Source of the DNA: Proales similis
Lineage: Eukaryota > Rotifera > Eurotatoria > Ploima > Proalidae
DNA: 64,000 nt
Reading direction: 5' to 3'
Assembly: GCA_019059635.1 (NCBI GenBank)
Contig: JAGVRJ010000001.1
Span: 2,480,001-2,544,000, forward strand
The notes under the pieces: generated by a model
What the model saw: the letters and a program-made list of their open reading frames with translations, nothing else
Databases searched by the model: none
What the model was told of the DNA's origin: nothing
In this document: positions 10,196 to 20,811 of the stretch, one piece after another
How the letters are laid out: each line of letters begins with the position of its first letter
How positions within the stretch are numbered: the stretch's first letter is position 1
Position numbers and translations under genes: made by a program

Positions 10196-11191
10196 TTTGC
10201 GGAAAAAGATGTATTCAAGCGAATATTTCGTTTTCAATAAATTTGGATCTAGAGAGAATTTGAGGGCAATTTAAATCAACTGTTCAATGTGTTCTTGAGA
10301 AAGGATAAGAGACGTGTCCACATTTTGATAAAAAGTCTTGAGACTAAGACAAAATTTGAAATTTGATTCACTCATTTAATTATTTTGAGCTGAAAAAGTT
10401 GATAAGAGATCAAAAACTTATATCTTTTTTCTGATCAGTACGAAATTGCGAGAAGAAAATAAGAATGCGAATGGCAGCGATAGAGAGAGCGAGTGAGGCA
10501 CATAGTTCGCAAGAGCGAATTTGAGAGTTAATTGCATCACCGCCGACCTTGGGCTGCTGTCTGGTTACTCATATTTCATTTGATAGCTGGTCCAACCAGA
10601 TTTGTTTTGGATTGAATTATTGAGTTGAAAGGCTACAATTCTAATTCATCAATCATTAAAAGCGTATTACAAAAGTTTACATTGAACATGCTCTATCAGC
10701 TTTGCAGAGGCAGGATCGAAAAAATCGTTTAAAGTCGAGCACTGATTCGATCGAATGCCAATGATATTAAGTTGAATGCTACTCTTCATTCTGCTGCTAA
10801 GGATTAATTCTGTTTACTCAATTGCAAGAGCCAAAGCTGCATTTAGTTATCTAACGCTCGCGCTACATCATAGAAACACACACCAGCATCTAATTAGTTA
10901 TCTGCATGTTGTGCGAGAAGCGAACTGCTCTTTAAAGTAACTTAGTTGGCCCCTTCTCTTTCTCTTCTCTCTCGCTCTTCTTGCGCTTCAGCATATCAAT
11001 TTCCTTTAGAATCTTTTTCTGTCTATCATTTATCAAAAAATGCATTCGTAGCTTGATAGCTTTTTGTGCAAGAAATACGACACTTAGAATAGAAGAGGCA
11101 AAAAAACTTCATTTCATTTCCTCTATTTTGTATAAAACAATAAATAAAAATTCAAAAAACTATGCAAATAGCAAAAGAATGCGAGCCGCTC
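10196..11191. other. Intergenic between aquaporins D and E
   Basis: About 1 kb without a supported exon. A pyrimidine-rich tract sits near 10954-10985. It presumably holds the promoter of aquaporin D and the 3' untranslated part of aquaporin E. Confidence 0.5.
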
Positions 11192-12181
11192 TTAATCTTC
11201 ATGGCTGTTGTCTACAAAGAGCGTGTAAAGGCAGACGGCCACTAAGGAGCCAAAGAAAGGTGCAACAACCGGAATCCAGAAGAAGTAGTTTCCTGCACTA
11301 AAAGCTAGTCCACCCCATCCAGCGATAGCAATGAAGACTCTCGGCGCAAAGTCACGTGCCGGATTCATTGCATTGCCTGAGTTATAGCCAAATGATGAGC
11401 CTAGGATGACACCGGTGATACCGACGAATATCGCGACCACATAGTGCTGGACTCGAATGTTCTTGTTGTTGGTTGCGGCCAAGATAATTATCAGCAGAAA
11501 AGCAGTTGCTACCACTTGATCAAAAAAAGAAGCTAGAACGCTAACTTTGTCGTTTGGCAAAGTAACGAACAACTTGGCTGTGCTAACTGTGTGCATTGCA
11601 CGTCCCAAGCTCTTCAGGGTGTCAAAGTAAACAAGCCACACCGTGAATGCTGCAGCAAACGCACCAAGCATTTGACCGGCAATGTAAACAAGCAAACTCA
11701 AGAGTGGAAGCTTTCCGCACAAAAACATGGCAAACGACACCGCCGGATTCACATGCCCACCTATTTTCAATGCAATTTATTTCAGCTCTCAATTATGCAT
11801 TCGTTGGCTTACCCGATATTTTGCCAGTCACTAAAATAGCCGAACAGATTCCAAAACCGCCGCTGAATGCAGCAGCCAAAGGACTTCCGTTGCTAAATGT
11901 GAGCTGAAAGCTTGACGCTATCACAAAGCAGACCAGGATGAATGTGCCAAACATTTCGGCAAGAAACTGCTGCATGAGCGAGTTCGTAACCCGAAATCGC
12001 TTTCTCAGCTGAAACGGAATGTTTCTTTTGTTTTTGTTAGCTTTTCGTTAAACTCTGTTTGAAATAAGGGCACCTACATCAGACTTGACTCGGCTGTATA
12101 TTCTTCAAAGTTGACGACGTGCTCGCTCGACTGTGGCCTTTGAATTTCAACTTCATCTTTTACTTCACTGTCTGAACTCAT
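11192..12181 (-). CDS. Aquaglyceroporin E with N-terminal extension
   Basis: A MIP channel of 287 residues. Exons 12181-12078, 12003-11813 and 11760-11192 close in phase. Exon 1 encodes an acidic cytosolic N-terminus (MSSDSEVKDEVEIQRPQS...), joined through ...SSLIKRF to RVTNSLMQQFLAEMFGTF. NPA boxes are GGHVNPAVS and GNAMNPARDFAPRVF, and NPARD indicates a glycerol-type pore. For exon 2 I chose the acceptor CTGAG at 12005-12004, because the nearer TTTCAG three bases upstream would leave the frame open only with a different donor. It is the first (5'-most) unit of the minus-strand aquaporin cluster. Confidence 0.88.
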
Positions 12182-12596
12182 TTTGGTCGCTTGTTGCTTT
12201 TGCGAAATTTTCTCAAGCTCTTAAGGCTCCCCGTTTTTTCTCTCGTTCAACAACTGCTTTTGTTTTTCGAGCAATTTGTGATTGTTTGGATTTATATATT
12301 GAAAGTGCTCATGTGATGTCAGGCAAATCGCTGATCCCCCTTATTCGTGTTCATCATTCATCATCATTCCAAAATCAGCTCGTAAATTATCTGTTCGAAG
12401 CCCACTCGAAAGCAAACCATTCTCAAAACTCTTATCGAAACGCTCTAATTAAGCCAGTCTAGTCCCCTTTACGCTGCTTATCGTTCAATGTGATTTTATT
12501 TTTCGCTATTTTTAGATTGGTTCGTTTTGGTAGCCGGCTGCAATGCCAGCGCGCCCCTCGACTGCTTTGCATATCTCAGTCTCGCCAAGTTTTTGC
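12182..12596. other. Intergenic between aquaporin E and DPH2
   Basis: No supported coding exon. It should contain the aquaporin E promoter and the DPH2 3' untranslated region. Confidence 0.5.
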
Positions 12597-14149
12597 TCAA
12601 GTCCCGTCCAGCTTCGGTTCTGAAGGAACTCGCCTTTTTTCGTTTTCAAATCGACTAGAATCATAATATTTTGTGCGGCAAGAGTCTAATGCGTATTTAC
12701 CTGCTCCTGAATGGTGCATCATTGCGAGTGCATCGTCTCGCTTTATCAAGCTGCTTTCGCTTGCCTCACGCTTTATGTCATGTGAATATCGAGCGCTGCC
12801 TGTTATAAGCGAGACATCTGCCTCTTCGTTTTTTATCTCCAGAGGAATGTAGTGGTCGTGGCCTTGCAGTAGTTGCCGATAATCGCAAATAAACTCTTCT
12901 CCCCAAAGACGAGCGCAGTTGAAAGCCACTTCGAGTTCGTAGATTGTGATTACCGGCTTGTTGAGCTCTTTCGAGTTTATGAGGCTGTTTTGATTGCAAG
13001 CCACCAGAACGTACATGTCCACTTCCATAAAGTTGTTCAACTTGGGACAGTTGAGCTTGCCAATCAAGAACGAATAGAACCGCTTGTTTGCTTTGCGCAG
13101 AATTGAGCTCACATGGTCGATCGCTTGATTGTAGTTAGCCACTGACATAGTGCCGATCAGTATTCCAAATATGCTAGCGTCTTTTGCTTTCTCCACAAGA
13201 TAATACCGGCGCATGAGATCTCGGCTGCTGTTCGATCGCGGTCTACAGCTCAAGCTCTCGGGCTCAAAATGGTAAAAACGGCTCTGATTGAAATAGAACT
13301 GAAAGGGAGTAAGAAAAGCCTCTCGATTTCCGATGTAAAGGAACACAGTTTCGTTCCGGTTGTTGGCTTCAGGCGCAATCGAGCGCGAGTGAAGCGTTCG
13401 ATCTAGACAGTTAGACTCGTTGCTGTTGCTGGGCAAGAGCAGTTTCGAAACGAACACCTTCGATCGATCAGTCCATCTTTGCTTCATTGTTTCGTACAAG
13501 TATGAATAAGATACGTCGTAGAGCAGTGTCAAAGCTTCAAGATCTCTTTCCTCGTTCAGAATTTTGTCTATTTCCACGTCTAGCTTGGCCAAGTCAAGAT
13601 GTGATTTCTCGAAAACATACAAAACTGGAAGCTTGTCAACCACGCTGAGACATGAGTGTCCATAGTGAACAATGCCATCCGCGTCGTAATGCTGCGCAGC
13701 TACCACGTCTACACAGCAGCTTTATTTGATTTTGAAATCTTTCAACCAAAACAGACAGATTGTGCGAATGGACAAATCACCTTCCGTAAGAGGTGTCCGC
13801 CAGAATGAACCACTGCTGCGCTTCACCGGGCAGTCTTTCCTTCAGTCTTTTACTAACTTTTACCGAAAAGTTGAGCAGCTCATCGGGAAATTGCAGTGCG
13901 ACCTAGTGCGATCACCATTACTTAAAAGATCGAAACGAAATCATCCGGTTTAGTTTGCTCACTTACTCTGGTCAAATTTTTAAACTTAATCCAGTCAACT
14001 GTCTGATCAATGTCAAAAAAGAAATCAATTTGCTCTTGATTTTGGAATTCAAGTCCGTTTGCCTTTTCTACTTTCACTTGTTGCTTAATTGACTCAACTG
14101 CGTTGCTGCTGAACACATTTTCCATTTTTCGAAAATCTTGTCTACCCAT
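12597..14149 (-). CDS. DPH2: Diphthamide biosynthesis protein 2
   Basis: Partner of DPH1 in the [4Fe-4S] enzyme that starts diphthamide formation on elongation factor 2, in the cytosol. Exons 14149-13967, 13902-13781 and 13719-12597 close in phase to 475 residues (human about 489). Family landmarks are [29 protein letters not shown], the HYGHSCLS motif, LPVLYVF, and [14 protein letters not shown] with the following [13 protein letters not shown]. The Cys residues in SCCVD and VACNQ occupy family positions. The start MGRQDFRK is the first ATG, 158 nt after the REXO4 stop codon on the same strand. Confidence 0.95.
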
Positions 14150-14307
14150 CGAGTCAATTGATCATCCCGCCAGCGAGCCTTTCTCAAACTGGCAAATAAA
14201 ACTTAATAAAAGCTCTGTTTGATCGTTGCTAGACCATTTCTTGTCCTCATTTTTTCTTAACACCCGCCAAGACCAGAATTTTCATTTAAGCCGGAGAAAA
14301 ACTACGT

Positions 14308-15144
14308 TTATTTACTAAAAGTAAAGCAACTGCTGATGCCTTGCGGCTTGGAAGAGGTCTTTTCCTGCTTGAGAGGTCTTCTCAATTCTTTTTCCCATTC
14401 TTTGCGATGCATTGTATATAGACGCATTGCGACTTGAGCATCTTTTATTGAGTCGTGTTCGCCCTCTTGGATGTCGATTCCTAGAACTTGTTTCGCCAGT
14501 TTTTTCAGCGACGCCCGGCCCCCAAGCGAAGGCCACTTTTTTCTGAATACTTTGCATTTTTGTGTGTCGCGGATTTTCTTGCGCGGATGGCTCAAGTACA
14601 AAACTTGAAGATCATTTTGGATTGCGTGCCCAACCAAAACTCGATCCTTGAGTATGTCGGCCACTTCTTTCTGGACCGTTTTAAACGGGATCGCGTTGTT
14701 GGCCTTCTTGAGGTCAGCCGGCCTTATTCCACTCACACTTGTTCTATAATCAGTTACGGTCTCGGTTGGAATTACGTATTTGTCGTATATGCACTCGCCT
14801 CTTACATTAACAAGACTCACTCGTGCGACTATTGAGTCGAAACCTTTGTCACCGACACCAACCATCTCGCAGTCCATTGCGACTATTTTGGTCAACTCGG
14901 GCTTTTCGTGGCCTTCTTGCTTCTTTTTTCCTACCAAGTCGGCGAGCTCTTTTTGAGTTTTTTGCGGCAAAAGCGCCTGGTCAACTTCAAACCACACTTC
15001 GCCCTCTTCTTCTTTCTTGTCGGCATGACTGCCTTTGGTGACCTTTACAGCTTTTTTTTGTCCCGGCGCTGTCTTGTTTTTCCGCTTCCAATTCTGGGCG
15101 TAGTTTGAAAAGTCCAGCACTATTTTGGTCCCTGTTTCGCTCAT
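14308..15144 (-). CDS. REXO4: RNA exonuclease 4 (DEDDh 3'-5' exonuclease)
   Basis: A nuclear 3'-5' exoribonuclease of the REX4 group, related to yeast Rex4 in pre-rRNA processing. It has a single exon and 278 residues. The basic N-terminal part (NWKRKNKTAPGQKK) suits nucleolar targeting. All three exonuclease motifs are intact: VAMDCEMVG (Asp, Glu), GHAIQNDLQVL (Asp), and EHDSIKDAQVAMRLY (His, Asp). The TAA stop codon lies within TAAATAAAC, so the stop overlaps a candidate AATAAA polyadenylation signal. DPH2 follows 158 nt downstream on the same strand. Confidence 0.95.
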   Translation of the reverse strand: MSETGTKIVLDFSNYAQNWKRKNKTAPGQKKAVKVTKGSHADKKEEEGEVWFEVDQALLPQKTQKELADLVGKKKQEGHEKPELTKIVAMDCEMVGVGDKGFDSIVARVSLVNVRGECIYDKYVIPTETVTDYRTSVSGIRPADLKKANNAIPFKTVQKEVADILKDRVLVGHAIQNDLQVLYLSHPRKKIRDTQKCKVFRKKWPSLGGRASLKKLAKQVLGIDIQEGEHDSIKDAQVAMRLYTMHRKEWEKELRRPLKQEKTSSKPQGISSCFTFSK

Positions 15145-15570
15145 AATTGCCGCCAGTTTGAAACGTGAGCGAGTAAAAGCAAAACTAGACTTACGCTCTA
15201 GAGCAGTTTAAAAGCTTTCTTGAGCTTCTTTTTTTTTGTTAACCTCATACATGCACTCTCTTATGCTTTTGACGAGCGCGTGCGCTTCGCTCACTCTCCA
15301 AATCTCTTGCATAGCTCACTCACTCGCCATTAAATTGCGCTTACTTGCAATTTGCACGAAACGGGCCGTTTGCTAAAGAACATTGTTCATCCGAAATCAA
15401 TGTTTCCTTTAAACTCTCTGCCCAAAATAAAAACCGCCAAGAGAAGAGATTGTCAGTTTTTACACATTTATGCTGAAAACTGCCTTCTTCTCTACGCACA
15501 ACAAAAATGATATGTAATAATTGTGGATAGGATGTATCTAGTGCCTTTTTTTTGACTCAATAGAAATCGC
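15145..15570. other. Intergenic, REXO4 promoter side
   Basis: This lies between the REXO4 start codon and the acetyl-CoA synthetase stop codon, both on the minus strand. No coding exon is seen. Confidence 0.5.
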
Positions 15571-18077
15571 TCAGTGTGTGCCGGCTGCATCGAGTATTTG
15601 GACGATGCTTTGCACAGAACCGGGGTCTGCCAATGTGCTGGTGTCTCCAAGCTCTTGGCGTTCGCCTGCGGCCAATTTCCTCAAAATCCGCCTCATTATT
15701 TTTCCTGATCTGGTTTTTGGCAAACTTGGCACTATCTAAGTGTTAATCCGGTTAGACTTGTCCAAAAAGTTTTGCCGAGTGATTAGTGTTACCAGGATGC
15801 GATGGGGAACGGCATATGCTGCTATCTTGTGCTTTACGAATTGCTTTACCGAGATTTCGAAATCCACCATATTCTCAAAATCCACTGAATGCTTCAGAAT
15901 CACATAAGCAAATATTCCTTCGCCAAAAATTTCGTGAGGAAAGCCAACTACGGCTGACTCCGCCACGCCCTCAAACGAATTCTAAGAAACAAATAACGGA
16001 ATTTAAACAAATGAGTGAATAGGGTGAAATGGATCTGACGAACCAGTGCGTTTTCGATCTCGGCAGTCCCAATCCTATGCCCACTCACATTGATCACATC
16101 ATCGACTCGACCGGATATTTTGTAAAAATTTTCTTCATCTCGTGTTGCTCCGTCGCCAGTAAAGTAATAACCTGCCAAGTGGAACCTGTTTGAAATTGGG
16201 CAAAATTGAACAGACTCGAAAGATCTAACCTGGATAAGGCCTGAAATATGTTTGCAAATAGCGCTCGTGATCACCGTATATTGTTCTGGCAATCCCTGGC
16301 CATGGCCGCTTGAGACATAAAACTCCGCATCCAATATTATTGGCCGCTAGCTCTTTTCCCTATTGAGCCTCTCTTAATCTGAGTCGAGAATTGAGTAAAA
16401 AGAAACGGCTTGCCTTGTCGTCGATAATGGCTGGTTCGATGCCAAAGAATGGACGCATCGCCATAGCTGGCTTGATTGACTCATCCCGCCCACATGGCAG
16501 AGGAGTGATGCAATGACCACCTGTTTCGGTTTGCCACCAGGTGTCCGCGATCTGGCAGCGACTTTCACCGACCACTTCATAGAACCACTTCCAAGCGGCC
16601 AAGTTTATGGGCTCGCCAACCGAACCCAGGCATTTGAGAGATGATCGGTCGTGCTTTTTCACCCATTCGTCGCCGTACTTTATTAGGAGACGAAGCGCTG
16701 TTGGTGCCAAGTAAAGCTGCGTGATTTTCAGGCGCGAGACAGTTTCCCAATAACGGTCTGGCCCTGGATGAATGGGGGTAGACTCAAAGAGCACGGTTGT
16801 ACCTCCGTTGCACAACGGGCCGTATACAACATAGCTGTGTCCGGTTATCCATCCAATGTCGGCTAAGCAGCCGAATACATCACCAGCTTCTGGTTTGTAA
16901 TTGAAAACGAGCTGATAAAATTGCACTCAATCAAATGGACTGTTAAAGTATTAAGACAAATTAGAAAGCTTACTTGCTGAGTTAAGGACGCATAAAGGAG
17001 ATAGCCTGCCTGAGTGTGCACGAGTCCCTTTGGTTTTCCTGTGCTACCGGAAGTGTACAACATGAAGAGCAGATCTTCCGAGTCCATGATTTCTGGCTCG
17101 CATTCGTCCGAATACTCATCAAGCTTCTTTTTTATATATTAACCTTGCGTTAGAACTACGAAGTTTTCAGCGAAATTGGGGAAACCTTTTGGTCCCAAAT
17201 GATGTCGATCGGCGTTGGCTCGAAAGAATTGGACGTTCGCATATACACAAATACGTGTCTAATGGTTGGGCAATCTTTTACCGCCTCGTCCACTGTTTCT
17301 TTTAGATTTATCTCTCGGCCTCCTCGAACTCCCTGATTGCAAGTAAAGAGCACAGTGCAGCTTGCTATCAAAATAAAGCTTTTCGAGTTTATCCTTTGTC
17401 GTATTTTTTTCTAATCAGCTCACAGTCGTTTACTCTCGAAGCGAGCGATTCGGCGGAGAATCCGGCGAACACGACGCTGTGGACTGCACCGATCTTGGCA
17501 CACGCAAGCATAGCAACTACAGCCATTGTATTGGTAGTCATGTAAATAGCCACTCTGTCGCCTTTCTTTACGCCATAAGCCTTCAGCATGTTGCTCGTTC
17601 GGTTCACAAGCTCATAAAGCTGACTGTTTTGTATGAATGTAACCATTTTTTGCATCATTCTGACATGTTCAGTTTTACTAACCGGTAGGTTACATATTCC
17701 TCACATCCAGGCTCGTCTTTGTCCCAAATCAGAGCCACTTTGTCAGGATTGTTTTTGAAATGACGATCCACGCAGTTGGCTAGATTTGGATGAAAATATT
17801 TAAACAACAAAAGCAAAAAGATCGTTTGGCTTGTGATTAGCTTACAAGCAACATTGAGCTTCCCGTTCAGGAACCACTTAGCCTTAAAGTTGGCGTCGTT
17901 AAAGTCGCCTTCTCTTACTTTATCAAACGGTGAGAACCAAGTTAGTCTTTCCCTTGCCAGACTGGCCCAGAAAACTTCGTTATTTTTGAGACTGTAGTCG
18001 TAGACAGAGTTGCGAATATTCTCGTCCCAATCCTTGTCAACGAGATTCGAGGGCCAGACAATTGAGTCTTTTTCCAT
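15571..18077 (-). CDS. ACSS2: Acetyl-CoA synthetase (AMP-forming)
   Basis: Converts acetate, ATP and CoA to acetyl-CoA, AMP and PPi. The gene is multi-exon; clear exons include 18077-17846, 17779-17679, 17619 down to about 17417, and the last, which ends with TGA at 15573-15571. Landmarks in order are [21 protein letters not shown], the [14 protein letters not shown] segment, the AMP-binding loop [49 protein letters not shown], and the C-terminal [10 protein letters not shown] with the catalytic, acetylation-regulated Lys. The start is ATG 18077 ([12 protein letters not shown]); I see no mitochondrial presequence, so a cytosolic/nuclear ACSS2-type enzyme is likelier than ACSS1. The frame is open upstream only to a GTG at 18140. 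Confidence 0.93.
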
Positions 18078-19026
18078 TATTATTCTAAAGCAGCGGTTTC
18101 TGGATAGTTCTCTCACTTGTACACGTTTAACCAAAACCACAGTCGGGTAAAAAAGCGCACGAGCAAATGACGCTTTTCGTTGCTCGTTTTTGTTATTTAT
18201 CTGTCTGGCTTACATAATTTTAACGAGGCTAGCTCGCAATGCATTTTTATTGATTTTGTGCGGCTTAATTAGATTGTCCTTGTGAATCTAGAGCAAGATT
18301 GTCGAAATGCAATTCAAACACATAAACACGGCAGCACTCATTAAGATTATCGCAACCCTTCTTTATCGCATCGATCTAACTCTTAATTATGACCTGATCA
18401 AATGTTACAGTCTGAAAGCTAAATTTGAATGATTTACATGACAGGCGAGGGAAGCTTATTCACCCGCTCTTTCTCTCTCTCTCTCTTTAATTATTGACGA
18501 GGCCGTGGGAAAACCAGGTAGATGCCTATCTCCAGTTGACTATCAATGAGCCTGAAACAAATTAATGCTGAAAGTTGCACAATTGCATCTTGTCAAGTGT
18601 GAATAGCTCCGACCACGCTTTCAACTTGCGTTTAAGTGAAGTGAAATCGGCCACTAATCGCATTTTCCTGTTTCTAAGCTCTCATTCGTTTCGCTCTTGT
18701 TCGGCTCGTTTTAGAACTTGAGCTGCAAATAAATAATGGCTAAGAGGAGCAACTGAAACGCAACTAACGAGCTAATTTCCAGCTCAAGTCTATGGCACTT
18801 GAATCTGTCAGGAGAAAAGCCTAGCTAATATGCGCTTTGCAAAAATAATTAACAAATGCAGCCTCATAGACGACTTCCAGCGTCTATGACATCATTCCGC
18901 ACTATTTCATTCATTCACTCGCTCGTTCATCCACTCATTCATTTTTCTCGTTCGTGAATTCCATTTATTCATCGTTTTATACATTGCTTTATTACTTTCT
19001 CTCAGTTCAAAGGCGAATTAGAAATT
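18078..19026. other. Intergenic with (CT)n run
   Basis: About 950 bp without a supported exon. A CTCTCTCTCTCTCT run occurs at about 18474-18487, and ATTCATTCACTC-type low-complexity sequence lies near 18909-18945. Confidence 0.5.
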
Positions 19027-20811
19027 TCAATAGTCAACTTTGTAGCGTTTGCCGATCGGAACCGGCCTGTCCAAATGTACAAGATGATCAAAGTCGATCG
19101 GGCCCGAAATCTCCTTCTTTTTCACTTTTTTGGTTCTGACCGAGCGCCTGGTCGAACGAGGCAAGCTGGATCTTGATTGAGCCATACAAGACGCGGTGCC
19201 GTCATCAACCGGTTGCAAATTGGTGCCAGATCTGAAAGCGGCAGATCTTGACTCGAGCACGCCTCTTCCGCTCAGAATTGACTTGAGCCGGCTAAACGAG
19301 CTGGGCAAAAAGTTGGTCACCGAGTTGGAGATTTTCCTATTCAGATTTGTTGCCCGTTGGCGTCCGTCGTCTGGATTTCTCATCGTTGCAATGCTCATTT
19401 GATCTACGGTCGCAGTATCCAGAGTGGAATAGGATATTGCACTGCTCATTCCGCCGAGTCTGGCCGAGTCGGATGTCACTTCTGCGTGGCATATGAATAC
19501 CGAAGACGTGATGGACGGCTGCTGGCTTGTGTAGAGTGAATTGAGACTATCGAACAGCAAATTACTCGAGATCGACTTGGGCATTAGAGTTGAATTAACG
19601 TAGAAGAGATCCTTGTTGCGTTTATCGTGAACAATCACATTCAGCTGATGGGCAAACATATCAAAGTGAGCTTTGATTACGAATTTGAGCAAATGCTTCT
19701 TGAATGCATGTCGTCGCTGGCAGCTAAAAAAACGCTCAAAGTACTCGTTCTGATAGTTGATTGTGTTGGATCGAGGCACTTGGCCGTCCATATTTGATGA
19801 GGTCTGTGTCAAATGGATTATACTTAGCTCGTCGCCGCTGTCGTATTTTACCAGACGATCAAACTTGTACTCCCACATGCAGAAGCCGGTTGTTCGCTCA
19901 GCAAGCAATACACGAACATTGCGACGTCGGTTAGCTCCATAGTTGAACACAATTACAGGCACTCCCGATTTCACATGAGTATAATTCACGTTCATCTGTT
20001 GGTTGGAAGCCACGTAAGAGCAATGCGCCGCATTTTCGCCCATTTCCAGTCGTTGTTTGTAATTCTGATAGTCGCTCACCGGGTCCGAGTCAATCGAACT
20101 AAATGCGTCCTCTCTCTTTATCTCGTAGAGTTCGGCCATGCAGCCTGCCACAAACACCATGCAGCCGATGCTACTATAGAAATATTCGATTTTCTTCAAC
20201 TCGGCCGAGCAAAGCTGGTCGCTCTGGTTTAACTCTTCTTGGCATTCAACTACCGGTCCCTCGTAAGCTCGCTGTGTTTTTGAATTTCTAAAACCGAATA
20301 AGGCTTGTTTCGCAGAGCCGATCAAATCGCTGAGGTCAGACTCAGGCTCTTTCAGTCGAGTATCATCAATAGGTTCCCACTCTTCCGCTCTGTTCTCAAA
20401 CGTCACACTTGTCTCTCTGGTCGAGTTTTTGTATCCAAATCTATTTGGCTCATCGATTCTATTGCCGTGTTTATTCTCACTAATTCTGCTAAATTCGTCT
20501 CGATTTAATTGAACTGCGTTTGGTGTAGATTCCGTATCTGAGACCGGTCCGCTAAGATTTAGGGCTCTTTTGTAACGCTCGTAGACACGGTCAGGATCAA
20601 AGTCGGACTCAAACGAGCTTTGAGTAGTTGGTTCGAGTCTAGCTGATTGGAATGAATCTTGTTGGTCAAGAGAAACCTGGCGGCGGACTGCAAACGATTG
20701 TGATTCACTAGCTCTTGTATCATCGGCAATCTCGTCTATGTTTTTGCATATTTCGTCCAGCTCTTTGAGAATATTGTCGAACGAGAGTCTAAGCCGATCG
20801 TAGTCGCTCAT
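19027..20811 (-). CDS. Uncharacterised CRIB-motif protein, intronless
   Basis: A single-exon gene of 594 residues from ATG 20811 to TGA 19027. The N-terminus (SFDNILKELDEICKNIDEI) is probably a short coiled coil. A low-complexity acidic/serine segment follows. Residues around 190-420 form a compact region (YSSIGCMVFVAGCMAELYEI ... VPVIVFNYGANRRRNVRVLL ... MWEYKFDRLV) that I cannot assign. Near the C-terminus, after a basic KKVKKKE, comes ISGPIDFDHLVHLD, which closely fits the CRIB consensus I-S-x-P-x-x-F-x-H-x-x-H-V-G for binding Cdc42/Rac GTPases. The last Val-Gly is Leu-Asp. A GTPase-effector or scaffold role is inferred; no kinase or WASP domains are present. Confidence 0.75.
   Translation of the reverse strand: MSDYDRLRLSFDNILKELDEICKNIDEIADDTRASESQSFAVRRQVSLDQQDSFQSARLEPTTQSSFESDFDPDRVYERYKRALNLSGPVSDTESTPNAVQLNRDEFSRISENKHGNRIDEPNRFGYKNSTRETSVTFENRAEEWEPIDDTRLKEPESDLSDLIGSAKQALFGFRNSKTQRAYEGPVVECQEELNQSDQLCSAELKKIEYFYSSIGCMVFVAGCMAELYEIKREDAFSSIDSDPVSDYQNYKQRLEMGENAAHCSYVASNQQMNVNYTHVKSGVPVIVFNYGANRRRNVRVLLAERTTGFCMWEYKFDRLVKYDSGDELSIIHLTQTSSNMDGQVPRSNTINYQNEYFERFFSCQRRHAFKKHLLKFVIKAHFDMFAHQLNVIVHDKRNKDLFYVNSTLMPKSISSNLLFDSLNSLYTSQQPSITSSVFICHAEVTSDSARLGGMSSAISYSTLDTATVDQMSIATMRNPDDGRQRATNLNRKISNSVTNFLPSSFSRLKSILSGRGVLESRSAAFRSGTNLQPVDDGTASCMAQSRSSLPRSTRRSVRTKKVKKKEISGPIDFDHLVHLDRPVPIGKRYKVDY

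Noticed and set aside
15571-18140. Mitochondrial acetyl-CoA synthetase (ACSS1) call with start at 18140
   Set aside because: Position 18140 is GTG, and the first ATG (18077) leaves no presequence.
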